From the NCBI GenBank assembly GCA_963575745.1, contig CAUYUJ010003877.1, positions 1 to 64,000 on the forward strand: a stretch of DNA of 64,000 nt, in the 5' to 3' direction. This document shows, in pieces, positions 42,801 to 49,829 of this stretch. Below the pieces are notes generated by a model that did not search any database, was not told the DNA's origin, and worked only from the letters and a program-made list of their open reading frames with translations. This stretch comes from Prorocentrum cordatum (taxonomy: Eukaryota > Sar > Dinophyceae > Prorocentrales > Prorocentraceae). Made by a program: the position numbers and the translations under genes. Positions within the stretch are counted from its first letter, which is position 1. The number at the start of each line of letters is the position of its first letter.

Positions 42801-43324
42801 CATGGTGTGGTCTGCTGCTTCATATTGCCCAGGTAGGTCGAGTTGAGAGCACTGAGCACTCGATTGGCGACCTTCCTAACCATCTGCTTCCGATGTAGTC
42901 TCTGCCTACTCCGACCCGAACGCACCGACACACGACCTGGCTGTGCAAGAAGTGGAACTGGTAGGACCGCATCGCTGGCACCGAAAACAGAGGCCATTTC
43001 AGATATCGAAGGGAAACTCTGAGGGTAGCTGAACTTCGCATCTTCACTAGGCTTATCTGGTTTGGCAATCCATCTTTCCTCCCCCCGAGGCCGGTACCCT
43101 CTGGTCCTCTCGCTCGGCGGCGGATGAGACTGAGCAGTGCGTGACTGGGGGGCTCCCCCCAGCCCGGTACCCTCTGGTCTCCCTGACCCGCCCTGAGCGA
43201 GGACTGAGCAGTGCGTGCCTGGGGGGGCTCGATCAACTTCCTCGAACTGAACTTGTCGCTGCCCTGCACGGGCATCTCGCACCCCTTCACCCCGCGACTC
43301 ATGATGAAGGGGCCCCGGTAGGCG
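39776..43324 (-). CDS. Reverse transcriptase-RNase H with internal C5-methyltransferase-like domain
   Basis: The frame is open right after the Gag TGA, with no ATG until 42997 (residue 96, counting from GTG 43282). RT: a KKDGFKLRKLI block (323-332), motif A CDESNAFSS (D374), motif B RPPMGLSHAVHILM (426-439), motif C YVHVDDGL (D816, D817) and a GFVVNERERI motif-D-like block. Between B and C, residues about 513-750 form a methyltransferase-like domain: FAGGRRKLD, acidic FFFGVDL, GAPPCATWS (Cys587), FEHP (650-652) and MYGGPAQKPT. RNase H follows: FASDAEG (D976), ILGE (E1070), NMEDNEP (D1097) and WVDTAHQTADELSR (H1142, D1146). All RT and RNase H catalytic acids are present, so the enzyme could be active. 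The tail overlaps the recombinase ORF by 71 bases. Confidence 0.85.
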   Translation of the reverse strand, partial: RLPGPLHHESRGEGVRDARAGQRQVQFEEVDRAPPGTHCSVLAQGGSGRPEGTGLGGAPQSRTAQSHPPPSERTRGYRPRGEERWIAKPDKPSEDAKFSYPQSFPSISEMASVFGASDAVLPVPLLAQPGRVSVRSGRSRQRLHRKQMVRKVANRVLSALNSTYLGNMKQQTTPWQQKFSNEMMTNSAVGRVQARAIQHAKDQLYVRRLFPVTGVQATCELLKLDQIGYRRVHKRDVHTEFIADRVDEVTTLKVVPLLEALPADEAEYYEKEENVVEMAGKSMQHVEELERQYGFFGGQMEQWIAYLHRDDLPPGLWVFRPRSEVMTINGVSAVLKKDGFKLRKLIMAVPTNYLWSDVRRRGEHGLGGGGALAMMRAPGMEIHMARCDESNAFSSVLLPEWMWKWMATPAIPAAAVWSLLPVDMRSGLQEWSLVCPCYTRPPMGLSHAVHILMCINLEAVGRTLVRSAALGEPKESQWIDLPDEAVVEDVEWVKKQALGRAERRQEAGLSPEAFLVKVRELKQERHRVIIVLRTFAGGRRKLDIQHYVEEFAVEYGVAIFFFGVDLAFDHRWDLADPKLIAMLLEMIEQGLIDIILGAPPCATWSRARFRGGGPRPLRFRSEPQGRSDLSKEERARVTEANVLLFNLLALCDVEEQHGGGYLFEHPADPEEEPYPSIWDLEAVKGMLGRHGVRTTRIDQCMYGGPAQKPTTLASNLDGIQEQAVLCDGRHRHEKAYGKNERGIFRSRRPQAYPPGLCRMIALSVVRTALRMLTAGRGPGGWLRTGREKPRHTQWSFESEKEGLFVLNELYRRGGSVRLRPGFQAIYVHVDDGLNIAACRRGGSADVVSEQMMQKVADAWEQAGFVVNERERIEEGSKIVGYELQNFPPRLKLASGKASCSEAALTWIMETPWVDVELLRALVGAWLWGALLRRELMAIPAAVFDLLEKRQGQVVWWWASARREVRVMRDMIPMMSCVLDLPAAPVLFASDAEGANRVDHGGYGIVVTPITQSESEQVIGAGTRPGHTVSRLDGTVLHLNRADRELRGRIPVSRIPRELLQIPQEMWHELDAGRWRSPDHIILGEGRAVVRLCQALSLLPGAHDHAICNMEDNEPLSSAAAKGRSSAPHLNYLPRKISALSVATGIKLYLPWVDTAHQTADELSRRKRSGLVRSSGRTSSSRP
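41033..41746 (-). other. C5-methyltransferase-like domain nested in the RT
   Basis: About 238 residues. The order of a glycine-containing strand (TFAGGRRKLDI), an acidic strand end (FGVDLAFDHRWD), a PPC-x-TWS loop and an E-H-P block resembles motifs I, II, IV and VI of C5-cytosine methyltransferases, in which the Cys attacks C6 of cytosine and the motif VI Glu protonates N3. Motif VIII (Q-R-R) is replaced by a DQCMYGGPAQKPT block. PPC-TWS/EHP/KPT domains are, to my memory, common in dinoflagellate retroelement proteins. It is not the Dam-like N6-adenine type found in DIRS elements. Activity is unknown. Confidence 0.65.
43088..43232. repeat. Tandem duplication at the gag/RT junction
   Basis: A block of about 75 bases containing CCGGTACCCTCTGGT and GACTGAGCAGTGCGTG is present twice (words at 43091 and 43168; 43129 and 43202). 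It lies in the poorly conserved N-terminal part of the RT ORF and keeps the frame open. Confidence 0.7.
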
Positions 43325-44770
43325 TCAGCCTCCCGAGCTTTTGTCGCCACGACCACGGCCCTTGTCCTTGTCCTTCCCTTTGCCGCCGCTCCGTCGTCGT
43401 AGCTCCGCTGCCACTCGTTCAGCCCGTTGGTGCTCCATCTTGCTGTGTGTCGTTGCCTCCGTGATGAGCCAGCCCGGTGCGATGTCTATCCCGCTCCCTG
43501 GGGCGGTGACTGCCCTCAGCCTAGCCGCGCCAGCCTTGTCGTGCGCGCGTGACTCGTACACGTAGGCCGACAGGTGGCGCAGCCCAATCTCCACATTATC
43601 ATTCGTGTTGAGGCAGATCATCAGCTCCTGATCATTCCCACATTTGCCTAGCTCGAAGTCCAATGTCGCCGCTGTGCTCCACAGCGACTGCCACTGCTCT
43701 CCTCCTCGATATCCTGAAAACTGGGACTGAAGCCAATGCCTGATACTCGTACTCCCAGCTGCGCGAATATTCCGATAGATCTCCATTCCCGCCCTCTTGA
43801 AGTCCGGCGGCAGCGAATGGGCCCAGGCGTCCACCTCGGCTCCTCCCGCGGCTGATGCGGGCGCTCCGAACGTGCCATCGAACGTGTTGGATGACTCCAT
43901 GTTCTCGAATCCTGCCAGCGCGGTCTTCAGTGACTCCACGTCGGGGGCCGACCGAGTCTCCGCTCCCACATAGCCTCGAGCAGCGAGGGCGGCCCGTACC
44001 CCTGGGTTCAGCTCCCCGGCCTGCTCCAGCTGGTGGACGAAATTCCAGAAGCGACGGCCCCACCATGGGTCAGTGCTCGCTCCAGCATGCAGCATCACGA
44101 GAGCCTCCTTCACCTTCTTGGCACAAGCCGCGGCCGCTGCGGCCGCCTGTAGCCCAGGTCCGCCTGGGCCTCCGCCGGGCACCGTCGGCAGGACCGCTGT
44201 CGTGGTCGGGCCTGCGCCCGCCTCGGGCTGCGCTGGCGGCCCCGACGGTGCTGCAGTCCACGACAGCGGCCCAGTGCAGCCCCCCCCCGCGGCGAAGGCG
44301 TGGAACGCGTCCATGGCGGGGTCCACGCTGTGGGGGGGAGCTGGCGGCACCCCTGGCTGCCCCAGACCTGGCGGGGGAGCGCTCGGCGCTGGCCATGCTG
44401 GCAGCTCGGGCGCGCCTGCGCCAGCCCTCGCCTCCGGGCCACTCGCCTGGCCTCCGTCCAGCGAGAGGCTCGCCAGCTGGGCGCGAAGGGCCTCCACCTC
44501 GGCCTGCTGCCCGCTGGCAGCGCGCCACCAGCCGCGCACCGTCTGGACGGCGACCCAGACGGCGGCCACGGCCATCAGCGCGGCTCCCAGGCCGAGGCGC
44601 ACCAGGCTCCCGCGGCCTGTCTCGGCGCGCCACGCCAGCATCGCGGCGAGCAGACCCAGGGCGCCGAGCGCCCGCGGCGCTAGCCACCAGCCGAGGCTCA
44701 CGATGGGGCTCGGCTCTGGCGGCGACGCGCTCGCGGCGCTGCCTGGATCCGATGGCGGAGGAGGGGCCAT
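43325..44770 (-). CDS. Gag-like protein with two N-terminal membrane segments
   Basis: 481 residues starting at ATG 44770, 80 bases inside A1. Residues about 25-47 and 57-77 are long hydrophobic segments, followed by a short Leu-heptad helix (about 86-104) and a Pro/Ala/Gly-rich linker to about 215. A helical domain with FWNFVHQLEQAGELNPG and HWLQSQFSGYRGGEQWQSLW could be capsid-like. The C-terminus, from HSKMEHQRAERVAAELRRRS to a Lys/Gly/Asp-rich tail, is basic and could bind RNA. Position 5' of the RT ORF is the main reason to call it Gag. Membrane segments are unusual for Gag. The frame ends with TGA at 43325 and the next ORF continues in the same frame. Confidence 0.65.
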   Translation of the reverse strand: MAPPPPSDPGSAASASPPEPSPIVSLGWWLAPRALGALGLLAAMLAWRAETGRGSLVRLGLGAALMAVAAVWVAVQTVRGWWRAASGQQAEVEALRAQLASLSLDGGQASGPEARAGAGAPELPAWPAPSAPPPGLGQPGVPPAPPHSVDPAMDAFHAFAAGGGCTGPLSWTAAPSGPPAQPEAGAGPTTTAVLPTVPGGGPGGPGLQAAAAAAACAKKVKEALVMLHAGASTDPWWGRRFWNFVHQLEQAGELNPGVRAALAARGYVGAETRSAPDVESLKTALAGFENMESSNTFDGTFGAPASAAGGAEVDAWAHSLPPDFKRAGMEIYRNIRAAGSTSIRHWLQSQFSGYRGGEQWQSLWSTAATLDFELGKCGNDQELMICLNTNDNVEIGLRHLSAYVYESRAHDKAGAARLRAVTAPGSGIDIAPGWLITEATTHSKMEHQRAERVAAELRRRSGGKGKDKDKGRGRGDKSSGG

Positions 44771-44849
44771 CAGCGCGCGTCGGGCATCTGTGACCTCCCT
44801 GGATGGCCACCGCGAACTTGGCCCCTCAGGCCGTCATCGTTGCGGCTGA

Positions 44850-44941
44850 CCCGAAAAGCTATGGAAGCACGCTTGCTGTTGAAGAGCATGGCTGGACCAA
44901 CACTATACATTAATACCCGCTCGAAGACTCTCACTTCATCA
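44850..44941 (-). repeat. Split direct repeat A1 (5' terminus)
   Basis: This 92-base block matches 37135-37226 with a single C/T difference. It is the 5' end of the element and probably contains the transcription start. Sequence to its right (CAAACAATG...) is not shared, which fixes the outer boundary. Confidence 0.92.
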
Positions 44942-45062
44942 CAAACAATGTGTATACGCATGTACTTTGGCGTATATATGCACGTCTATACGCATGTATA
45001 CACATGCACATACTTTGGACCCGTTCGAGGCGAATGTTGGAGAGGCGGGGGGGAGACAACAC

Positions 45063-45110
45063 GCGGCGACGGTTGGATATCTTGCACACCAGACATCCAA
45101 CCGTCGTCGC
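45063..45110. repeat. Hairpin, 16-bp arms
   Basis: GCGGCGACGGTTGGAT (45063-45078) is followed after 16 bases by its inverse with one mismatch (45095-45110). It lies between the putative exon at 45255-45425 and the retrotransposon terminus, in non-coding sequence. Confidence 0.85.
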
Positions 45111-45254
45111 GGGACAGCGAAGGTAAGAATCTCGAAGGGGTTGGGGGGCAAGGGGAGGAGGGTGCCCGACATTGTCACCGTGCCATCGGTTATCGAACAC
45201 ACACGCGCACACGCACACTCACGCACATACACACACACACCGTTCAACCCGTTT

Positions 45255-45425
45255 CGAGCCTGAGCCGAGCCGACGCGTCCGTGCTGCTGCGCGTCAGTCA
45301 GCGCGAGCCTGTCCGCACTCTCTGGGTCAGTGCGCGCGACCTTCTTCAGCAGCGGCTTGTCGTCGCTGTCGCTGCTGAGGTCGATGGGCGTGCAGATGAC
45401 GCGGGGCTCGATGATGCCGAGCCCC
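45255..45425 (-). CDS. Probable exon with a SUMO-interacting-motif-like sequence
   Basis: After CTCGACAG the minus strand reads LGIIEPRVICTPIDLSSDSD and continues DKPLLKKVARTDPESADRLA with G/C third positions almost throughout. VICTPIDLSSDSDD has the hydrophobic core followed by Ser/Asp residues typical of SUMO-interacting motifs. The exon is in the same orientation as the gene at 30400-36530, on the other side of the retrotransposon. I propose, without proof, that it belongs to that gene. Confidence 0.5.
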
Positions 45426-45463
45426 TGTCGAGGAGCATGCAACAGCCCCTGTCGAGGTTGGAT

Positions 45464-45515
45464 CCGTCGAAACCCGCGTGCGCGGTTCATAAACCATACG
45501 CGCGGGTTTCGACGG
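45464..45515. repeat. Hairpin, 15-bp perfect arms
   Basis: CCGTCGAAACCCGCG (45464-45478), 22-base loop, exact inverse at 45501-45515. A second, shorter inverted repeat of CGCACGTGA words follows at 45531-45562. Both lie upstream of the exon at 45255-45425, in probable intron. Confidence 0.9.
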
Positions 45516-45639
45516 CCCCAACCCCGAATGCGCACGTGAGTTCACGTGCGAGCTCACGTGCGTATTCTGAGTCCGTTTCACCTCACCCTTCCCTCTGTTG
45601 ATCTGCCTCACCCTCGTAACCCTCATCCTGCTCCTCCTT

Positions 45640-45900
45640 TTCCTCCTCGTCTTCCTCCACTTCCTCCTCCTCGTCCTCCTCCTCCTCCTCCTCCTCCTCC
45701 TCCTCCTCTTCCGCCTCCATCGGCCTCCTCCTCCCCCTCGTCCTCCTCCTCCTCCTCCTTCCTCCTCCTCTCCTCCTCCTCCTCCTCCTCCTCCTCTTCC
45801 TCCTCCTCGTCGTCCTCCTCCTCCTCCTCCTCTTCCGCCTCCATCGGCCTCCTCCTCCCCCTCGTCGTCCTCCTCCTCCTCCGCCTCCTCCTCTCATTTT
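45640..45900. repeat. (CCT)n microsatellite with internal duplication
   Basis: The block CTCTTCCGCCTCCATCGGCC occurs twice (about 45707 and 45831) inside CCT repeats, showing duplication of a ~125-base segment. Confidence 0.93.
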
Positions 45901-45970
45901 GAAAGCGGGCCTGCGCCGCCGCCGGAGCAGCCCCGCTGCTGGCCGCCGCGCCACCGTCGGCGCCGTCCTG
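45893..45970 (-). CDS. Candidate Ala/Gly-rich exon
   Basis: After CTTCCCAG the minus strand reads DGADGGAAASSGAAPAAAQA and then RFQNE with G/C third positions. It could be a linker exon of the same gene as 45255-45425. Low-complexity composition limits confidence. Confidence 0.3.
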
Positions 45971-46009
45971 GGAAGGACATGCATATAGCAGGAAGCCTCG
46001 GGCAATTTT

Positions 46010-46470
46010 CGGGTAGCTTTCGGGCAACATTCGAGCAACTCTCTGGAGTTGATCGAAAATTGCCCAAGAATTGCCCGAACATTGCCCGAGAATTGCCCGA
46101 AAATTGCCCGCGGGCATTTTTCAGGTCAAAATTTTGCCCGAAAATTGCCCGCGGGCAATTTTCAGGTCAAAATTTTGCCCGAAAATTGCCCGCGGGCATT
46201 TTTCAGGTCAAAATTTTGCCCGAAAATTGCCCGCGGGCATTTTTCATGTCAAAATTTTGCCCGAAAATTGCCCGCGGGCATTTTTCAGGTCAAGATTGTG
46301 CCCGAAAATTGCCCGCGGGCATTTTTCAGGTCAAAATTTTGCCCGAAAGTTGCCCGCGGGCATTTTTCAGGTCAAAATGTTGCCCGAAAATTGCCCGCGG
46401 GCATTTACTCAGGTCAATTGTTTGCCCGAAAATTGCCCGCAGGCATTTTTGGGGTCAAAAAATTACTTGA
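46010..46470. repeat. 41-bp tandem repeat, about nine units
   Basis: The motif TTGCCCGCGGGCATTTTTCA recurs with an exact period of 41 bases (CCCG at 46107, 46148, 46189, 46230 and onward to about 46435). Each unit also contains AGGTCAAAATTTTGCCCGAA. Because 41 is not a multiple of three and no frame meets a stop, all three forward frames stay open and read the same 41-residue cycle in different phases. The first 90 bases are shorter degenerate TTGCCCGA units from which the 41-mer probably grew. Confidence 0.95.
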
Positions 46471-46489
46471 AAATTCCCCAAGAATTTCC

Positions 46490-46578
46490 CCCCCGAGCTC
46501 CTCCATGGTGCGTTTGCGCAGCATGGCGGCGCGGAGGGCCATGTCGCGCGCAGGCGGTCGCGTTGGCGCCGCCTTGAT
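46490..46578 (-). CDS. Candidate exon
   Basis: Behind CTGCAG the minus strand reads IKAAPTRPPARDMALRAAML and then RKRTMEELGGE with G/C third positions. Possibly a 5' exon of the gene represented at 45255-45425. No function recognised. Confidence 0.35.
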
Positions 46579-46599
46579 GCTGCAGCACTAGCGGGGGAG

Positions 46600-46900
46600 G
46601 CGAGAGCAGGGGAGGGTCCACGACGAGTTATGATATTTTGTCATAGTTTACGTGTTTTATATATAATTGTCTACAATATAACTGAAAATTTTCTGTATTT
46701 TCAGTTCCATTGAAAAAACTGAAAATTTTTTCCGTACACCGCATATGAATTGAAAAAAACAACCACTGGAAAAAAAAATCAGTTTTTCAGAAAATAAGGA
46801 CCTCTGGGTTTAGGATGGACGAGTGTGCATATTATATATATATAATTATACCATCCCAGGGGGAGCTGATAAGTCCGGGGGGGGTCGAGTCTATTTTCTT
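46600..46900. other. AT-rich spacer
   Basis: A/T-rich sequence with TTTTCAG / CTGAAAA inverted words and AGGACCTCTGGG...ATACCATCCCAGG. An inverted relative of the last two words lies at 17612-17660. No gene. Confidence 0.5.
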
Positions 46901-46911
46901 GTTAGAAAGGA

Positions 46912-48165
46912 GAATATACGTGGTGCGCTCTGCGTGGTGCAATCTACGCGGTGCAATTGACTTGGACGCCCTCGCGCGCGACCATCTCGCATGCTCGCGC
47001 AACCATCCCGCCCACCCACCCGCAACTCGGTTTGCAAAACCCATGCGGCGGCTATTGCGATCGATGCTTACCGCTGGCTGGTGTATCGCTGCGGCCGCGC
47101 TAGCGCGCGCAGGCTCGCGCGCGCAGCGGACAGCTAGTCTGACGCGACCGACGCGGCCGCAGTGGCGCTGATCGCTGGGATCTTCCCAGTGCGTCTCGCG
47201 GGCCGTGCTGGCGCTCGGGCACATCCGTGCGAATGGGTGACTCGGGCGGGGGCGGTATCATGGCGACGTCGACAATGGCAGAAACGATGATGAAAGTAGC
47301 GATGCTGGTGACGATGCTGACAATGAGGACGGCAAGGGCAATGACGGCCCCGATGCTGATCCCGCCGATGACGATGATGGTGTCCTCGCATCGGCGACGA
47401 ACATGTTGGAAGGATTTCGACACGCGTGTTCGGTCGCTGCCCGCGAGTGGCCCGCATGGTGTTATTTGACAGGGATCGCGTCCGCCCAGCACGCGCGCAA
47501 AGGCGTTCGAATGATTTCGGCATGCGCGCGCGAGAGGCGCGCGTTGCAGCATTTGTTGCACATGTTGGGTGGCCGATGGTAAAGGTTTTTCAAGAGCGCG
47601 GACGCAGGCTCTTTTGAACATTCCTGTTGCGAGACCAATGGTTTTGTTTGTATGTTTCGGGGCACTAAGTTTCGACATCCATGCGAAGCCTATGGTTTTT
47701 GAAGGGTTGCGGCATTCGCGCGACGACGTGCGCGCGTGCTCTTCTCACCAATGTTTGTTGCGATGGCTTCTTGCGACAGCACGCACGCAAGGGCGTTCGA
47801 ATGGTTTCGACATGCACGCGCGAGGGGCACTTTTGGTCGCATGTGATGAAAAAAGTTAACTAACCTGTGATTTTTAAAATTTCGCCAGAGCGCGAGCACA
47901 GGCTTGGTTCGGAAATTCCTGTTGCGGAACCATGCGTATGCTCATGTGTATGTTATAGGTTTTCGGGGGCGTTCGATTTCGAAATCCCTGCGGAACCTAA
48001 CATGTGTTTGCAGGAGTTTGGGATGAGCGCGCGACGCGCGCGCGCTTCGCCCAGTTTTTATTTGGAAGGGATACTGGACTGCACAATCTAGACTGCACCA
48101 CGTAGCTTGCACGACACCGATTGCCGGAGACACACTGTTTGGGGTCCGCGCTGGCTAACAGAAAT
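46912..48165. mobile_element. Inverted-repeat-bounded element related to 16097-17600
   Basis: The left end holds ACGTGGTGCGCTCTGCGTGG, then TGCAATCTACGCGGTGCAATTGAC. The right end (48065-48165) holds the inverse, CTAGACTGCACCACGTAGC, followed by the inverse of GTTAGCCAGCGCGGACCCCA. The same two end words occur at 16097-16170. Between them are a decayed GACGATGAT array (47270-47390) and three or four diverged units with GATTTCG, GGCATGCGCGCGCGA and GTTGCG-AACCATG. No ORF with a transposase signature was found, so it is probably non-autonomous. Confidence 0.55.
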
Positions 48166-48879
48166 ACTCCCGTGTTATTCTCGAGCCACCTCAGGAAATT
48201 CCTTTGGCGGCGCGGCACTTTACCGCAGAATCTGGCTGGCGCCTCCAAGCTCTCCTCTGGACACAGCGCTGCTGTGGCGTGAGAAGGGATGAGCAGACAA
48301 TACACATGCAACTTTCTGTCTACCTCGAGGACGCCACTCCAGCTGCCCACCACGCCAGAAGGCACCTGAAGCATTTCGACAGGCAGTCCTGGTTTTGGAC
48401 GAGGTTGGCTTATCGGCACAGACAGCTCTGCGAGACCATAATCTTGCTCTGTTATGCATTCGCCGGGACATCGCTGTACTGATATTGCTATACCACATTG
48501 ATCCAAGCCTTGCTCATCCCTTTCTGTCGGCGTTGTTCCGCGAGCTGTCGGCCATCCTGCATCCTTCAGGTCAGCAGCAATTCAGAAATTGCATGACAAG
48601 GCGCTGTTCGACACTATCGATCCAGCCATTCTGCCATGATACGCGTGTTCAACCAGGGGCCAAACGATAGATATCGTGAACAGTCGCACTGTCCAAATCC
48701 TCCAGGGGAAGCATCACCGCAAAACCATGTCCTCGGCCGGCTGGCCGGGCTGGGAGGAGATGCTCCGCGCAGGTCTGTGATATGAACTTACACGACCATG
48801 GTAAACTGTTGTGAGGGTTTGTCGTAGAGAACCATATGTCGCCGCGCAATTTGCTCTCGACGCGCCCAAGTGGGCGACG

Positions 48880-49235
48880 CCGACATCACGGCAAACCCGC
48901 GGCAAACCAAGCGCCCCGCACCTGGACGAGGCCGCCACGCGGCAAACCCCACGGCAAGCCCGCCGCGCCCGAAGCGGCGTTTGCCCTGCTGGCTGCGGCG
49001 CCCACACCCAAGCCGGAAGGCCGCGCGTCGGAACAGACGTCGCGGCGACATGTCCTCGATCCACGATCGACTTAGCTGCCCCGACACGCAACACGCAACA
49101 CGTATCGTATTGATACGGAGCCGACGCGATACATTCGTCAAAACGTGGTCCAATACGTGGAGCCAACACGCAACGTATTGACACGGACGTCTTGAACACG
49201 GGACGTGTTGCGTTTCAAAACGGGCGTATCGAGGC
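48880..49235. repeat. GGCAAACC repeats and CGTATTGATACG palindromic words
   Basis: GGCAAACC(C/A) recurs between 48885 and 48965. From 49085 to 49225, CACGCAACACG, CGTATTGATACG, AATACGTGG and AACACGGGACGTGTT words form overlapping palindromes. No gene supported. Confidence 0.6.
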
Positions 49236-49269
49236 AACTAAGATGATCGACCCTCCGAAGGGCGCGCTG

Positions 49270-49360
49270 GCGCGCTGCGGGGGGGGGCGGGGCCCCCTGG
49301 CGCCCGCGCGGCCTTCGGCCGGTGGAGCTCCACCTCCTCCCAGGTTTCCAGGGGCCTGCG
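49270..49360 (-). CDS. Candidate exon fragment
   Basis: The minus strand reads LETWEEVELHRPKAARAPGG with G/C third positions, after a CCGCAGGCCC sequence. The rest of the frame is low-complexity. Weak evidence. Confidence 0.2.
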
Positions 49361-49454
49361 GGGGGTCGTGGTCATCGCCAACGTCGTCGTCATGGTCGTC
49401 GTGGTCATCGTCGTCATCCACGCCGTCGTCGACGCCGTCGTCGTCGCCGGAGGG

Positions 49455-49460
49455 GGATGC

Positions 49461-49502
<42 letters not shown>

Positions 49503-49820
49503 CGATGATGAAGAAGAAGAAGGAGCAAGGAGGAGGGAGGAAAGGGGGCGAATGTGGAGGAAGGGCAGGAGGGAGGGACAGAGGGGGCAGGAGGAGGAGG
49601 AGGAGGAAGAGGATGGAGCCAGGAAGGAGGGAGGGAGGAGGGAATGAAGCATGAGGAATGGGAAGAGGGAGTGTGAGAGGTGAGGAGGGAAGGGGGAGAC
49701 ATGAGTAGAAGAGAGGGGCAGAAACAGAGGACGGGAAAGGAGAAGGGAAGAGAGGAGGGACACATAGGATGGGGGAACGAGGAGAAGGAACGAGAGGACG
49801 AGGAGGAATATGAAGGGCCA
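49455..49820. repeat. (GAT)n microsatellite and GGA-rich tract
   Basis: (GAT)n at 49457-49510 followed by GGA/GAGG-rich sequence to about 49820. Polar homopolymer frames on both strands are artefacts. Confidence 0.95.
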
Positions 49821-49829
49821 GCCGTGCCG

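Larger units (their letters stand above)
36751..44941 (-). mobile_element. Split-direct-repeat tyrosine-recombinase retrotransposon (PAT/Ngaro-like)
   Basis: Read on the minus strand: terminal repeat A1 (44941-44850), Gag-like ORF, RT-RNase H ORF with an inserted methyltransferase-like domain, tyrosine recombinase, a membrane-protein ORF, then repeat B1 (37577-37227), A2 (37226-37135) and B2 (37116-36751). A1 and A2 differ at one base in 92. B1 and B2 differ at two bases over about 345 before a small indel at their inner end. The B1-A2 junction is the head-to-tail joint of the two outer termini, as in PAT and Ngaro elements, which integrate through a circular intermediate using a tyrosine recombinase and make no target-site duplication. 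Total length is about 8.19 kb. The near-identical repeats indicate recent insertion. It lies in the same orientation as flanking exons and may sit in an intron. Confidence 0.9.

Noticed and set aside
39776-43282. Interpreting the inserted domain as the Dam-like N6-adenine methylase typical of DIRS elements
   Set aside because: No DPPY-type motif was seen; the PPC-TWS and EHP blocks fit C5-methyltransferase-like proteins, and the position is inside the RT.
46049-46591. ORFs of 168-290 residues in three frames
   Set aside because: All arise from the 41-bp tandem repeat, which has no stop in any forward frame.
47997-48506. Minus-strand ORF of 169 residues with balanced composition
   Set aside because: No motif, weak codon bias, and its C-terminal third overlaps the inverted-repeat end of a repeat element; kept only as a possible retroelement fragment.
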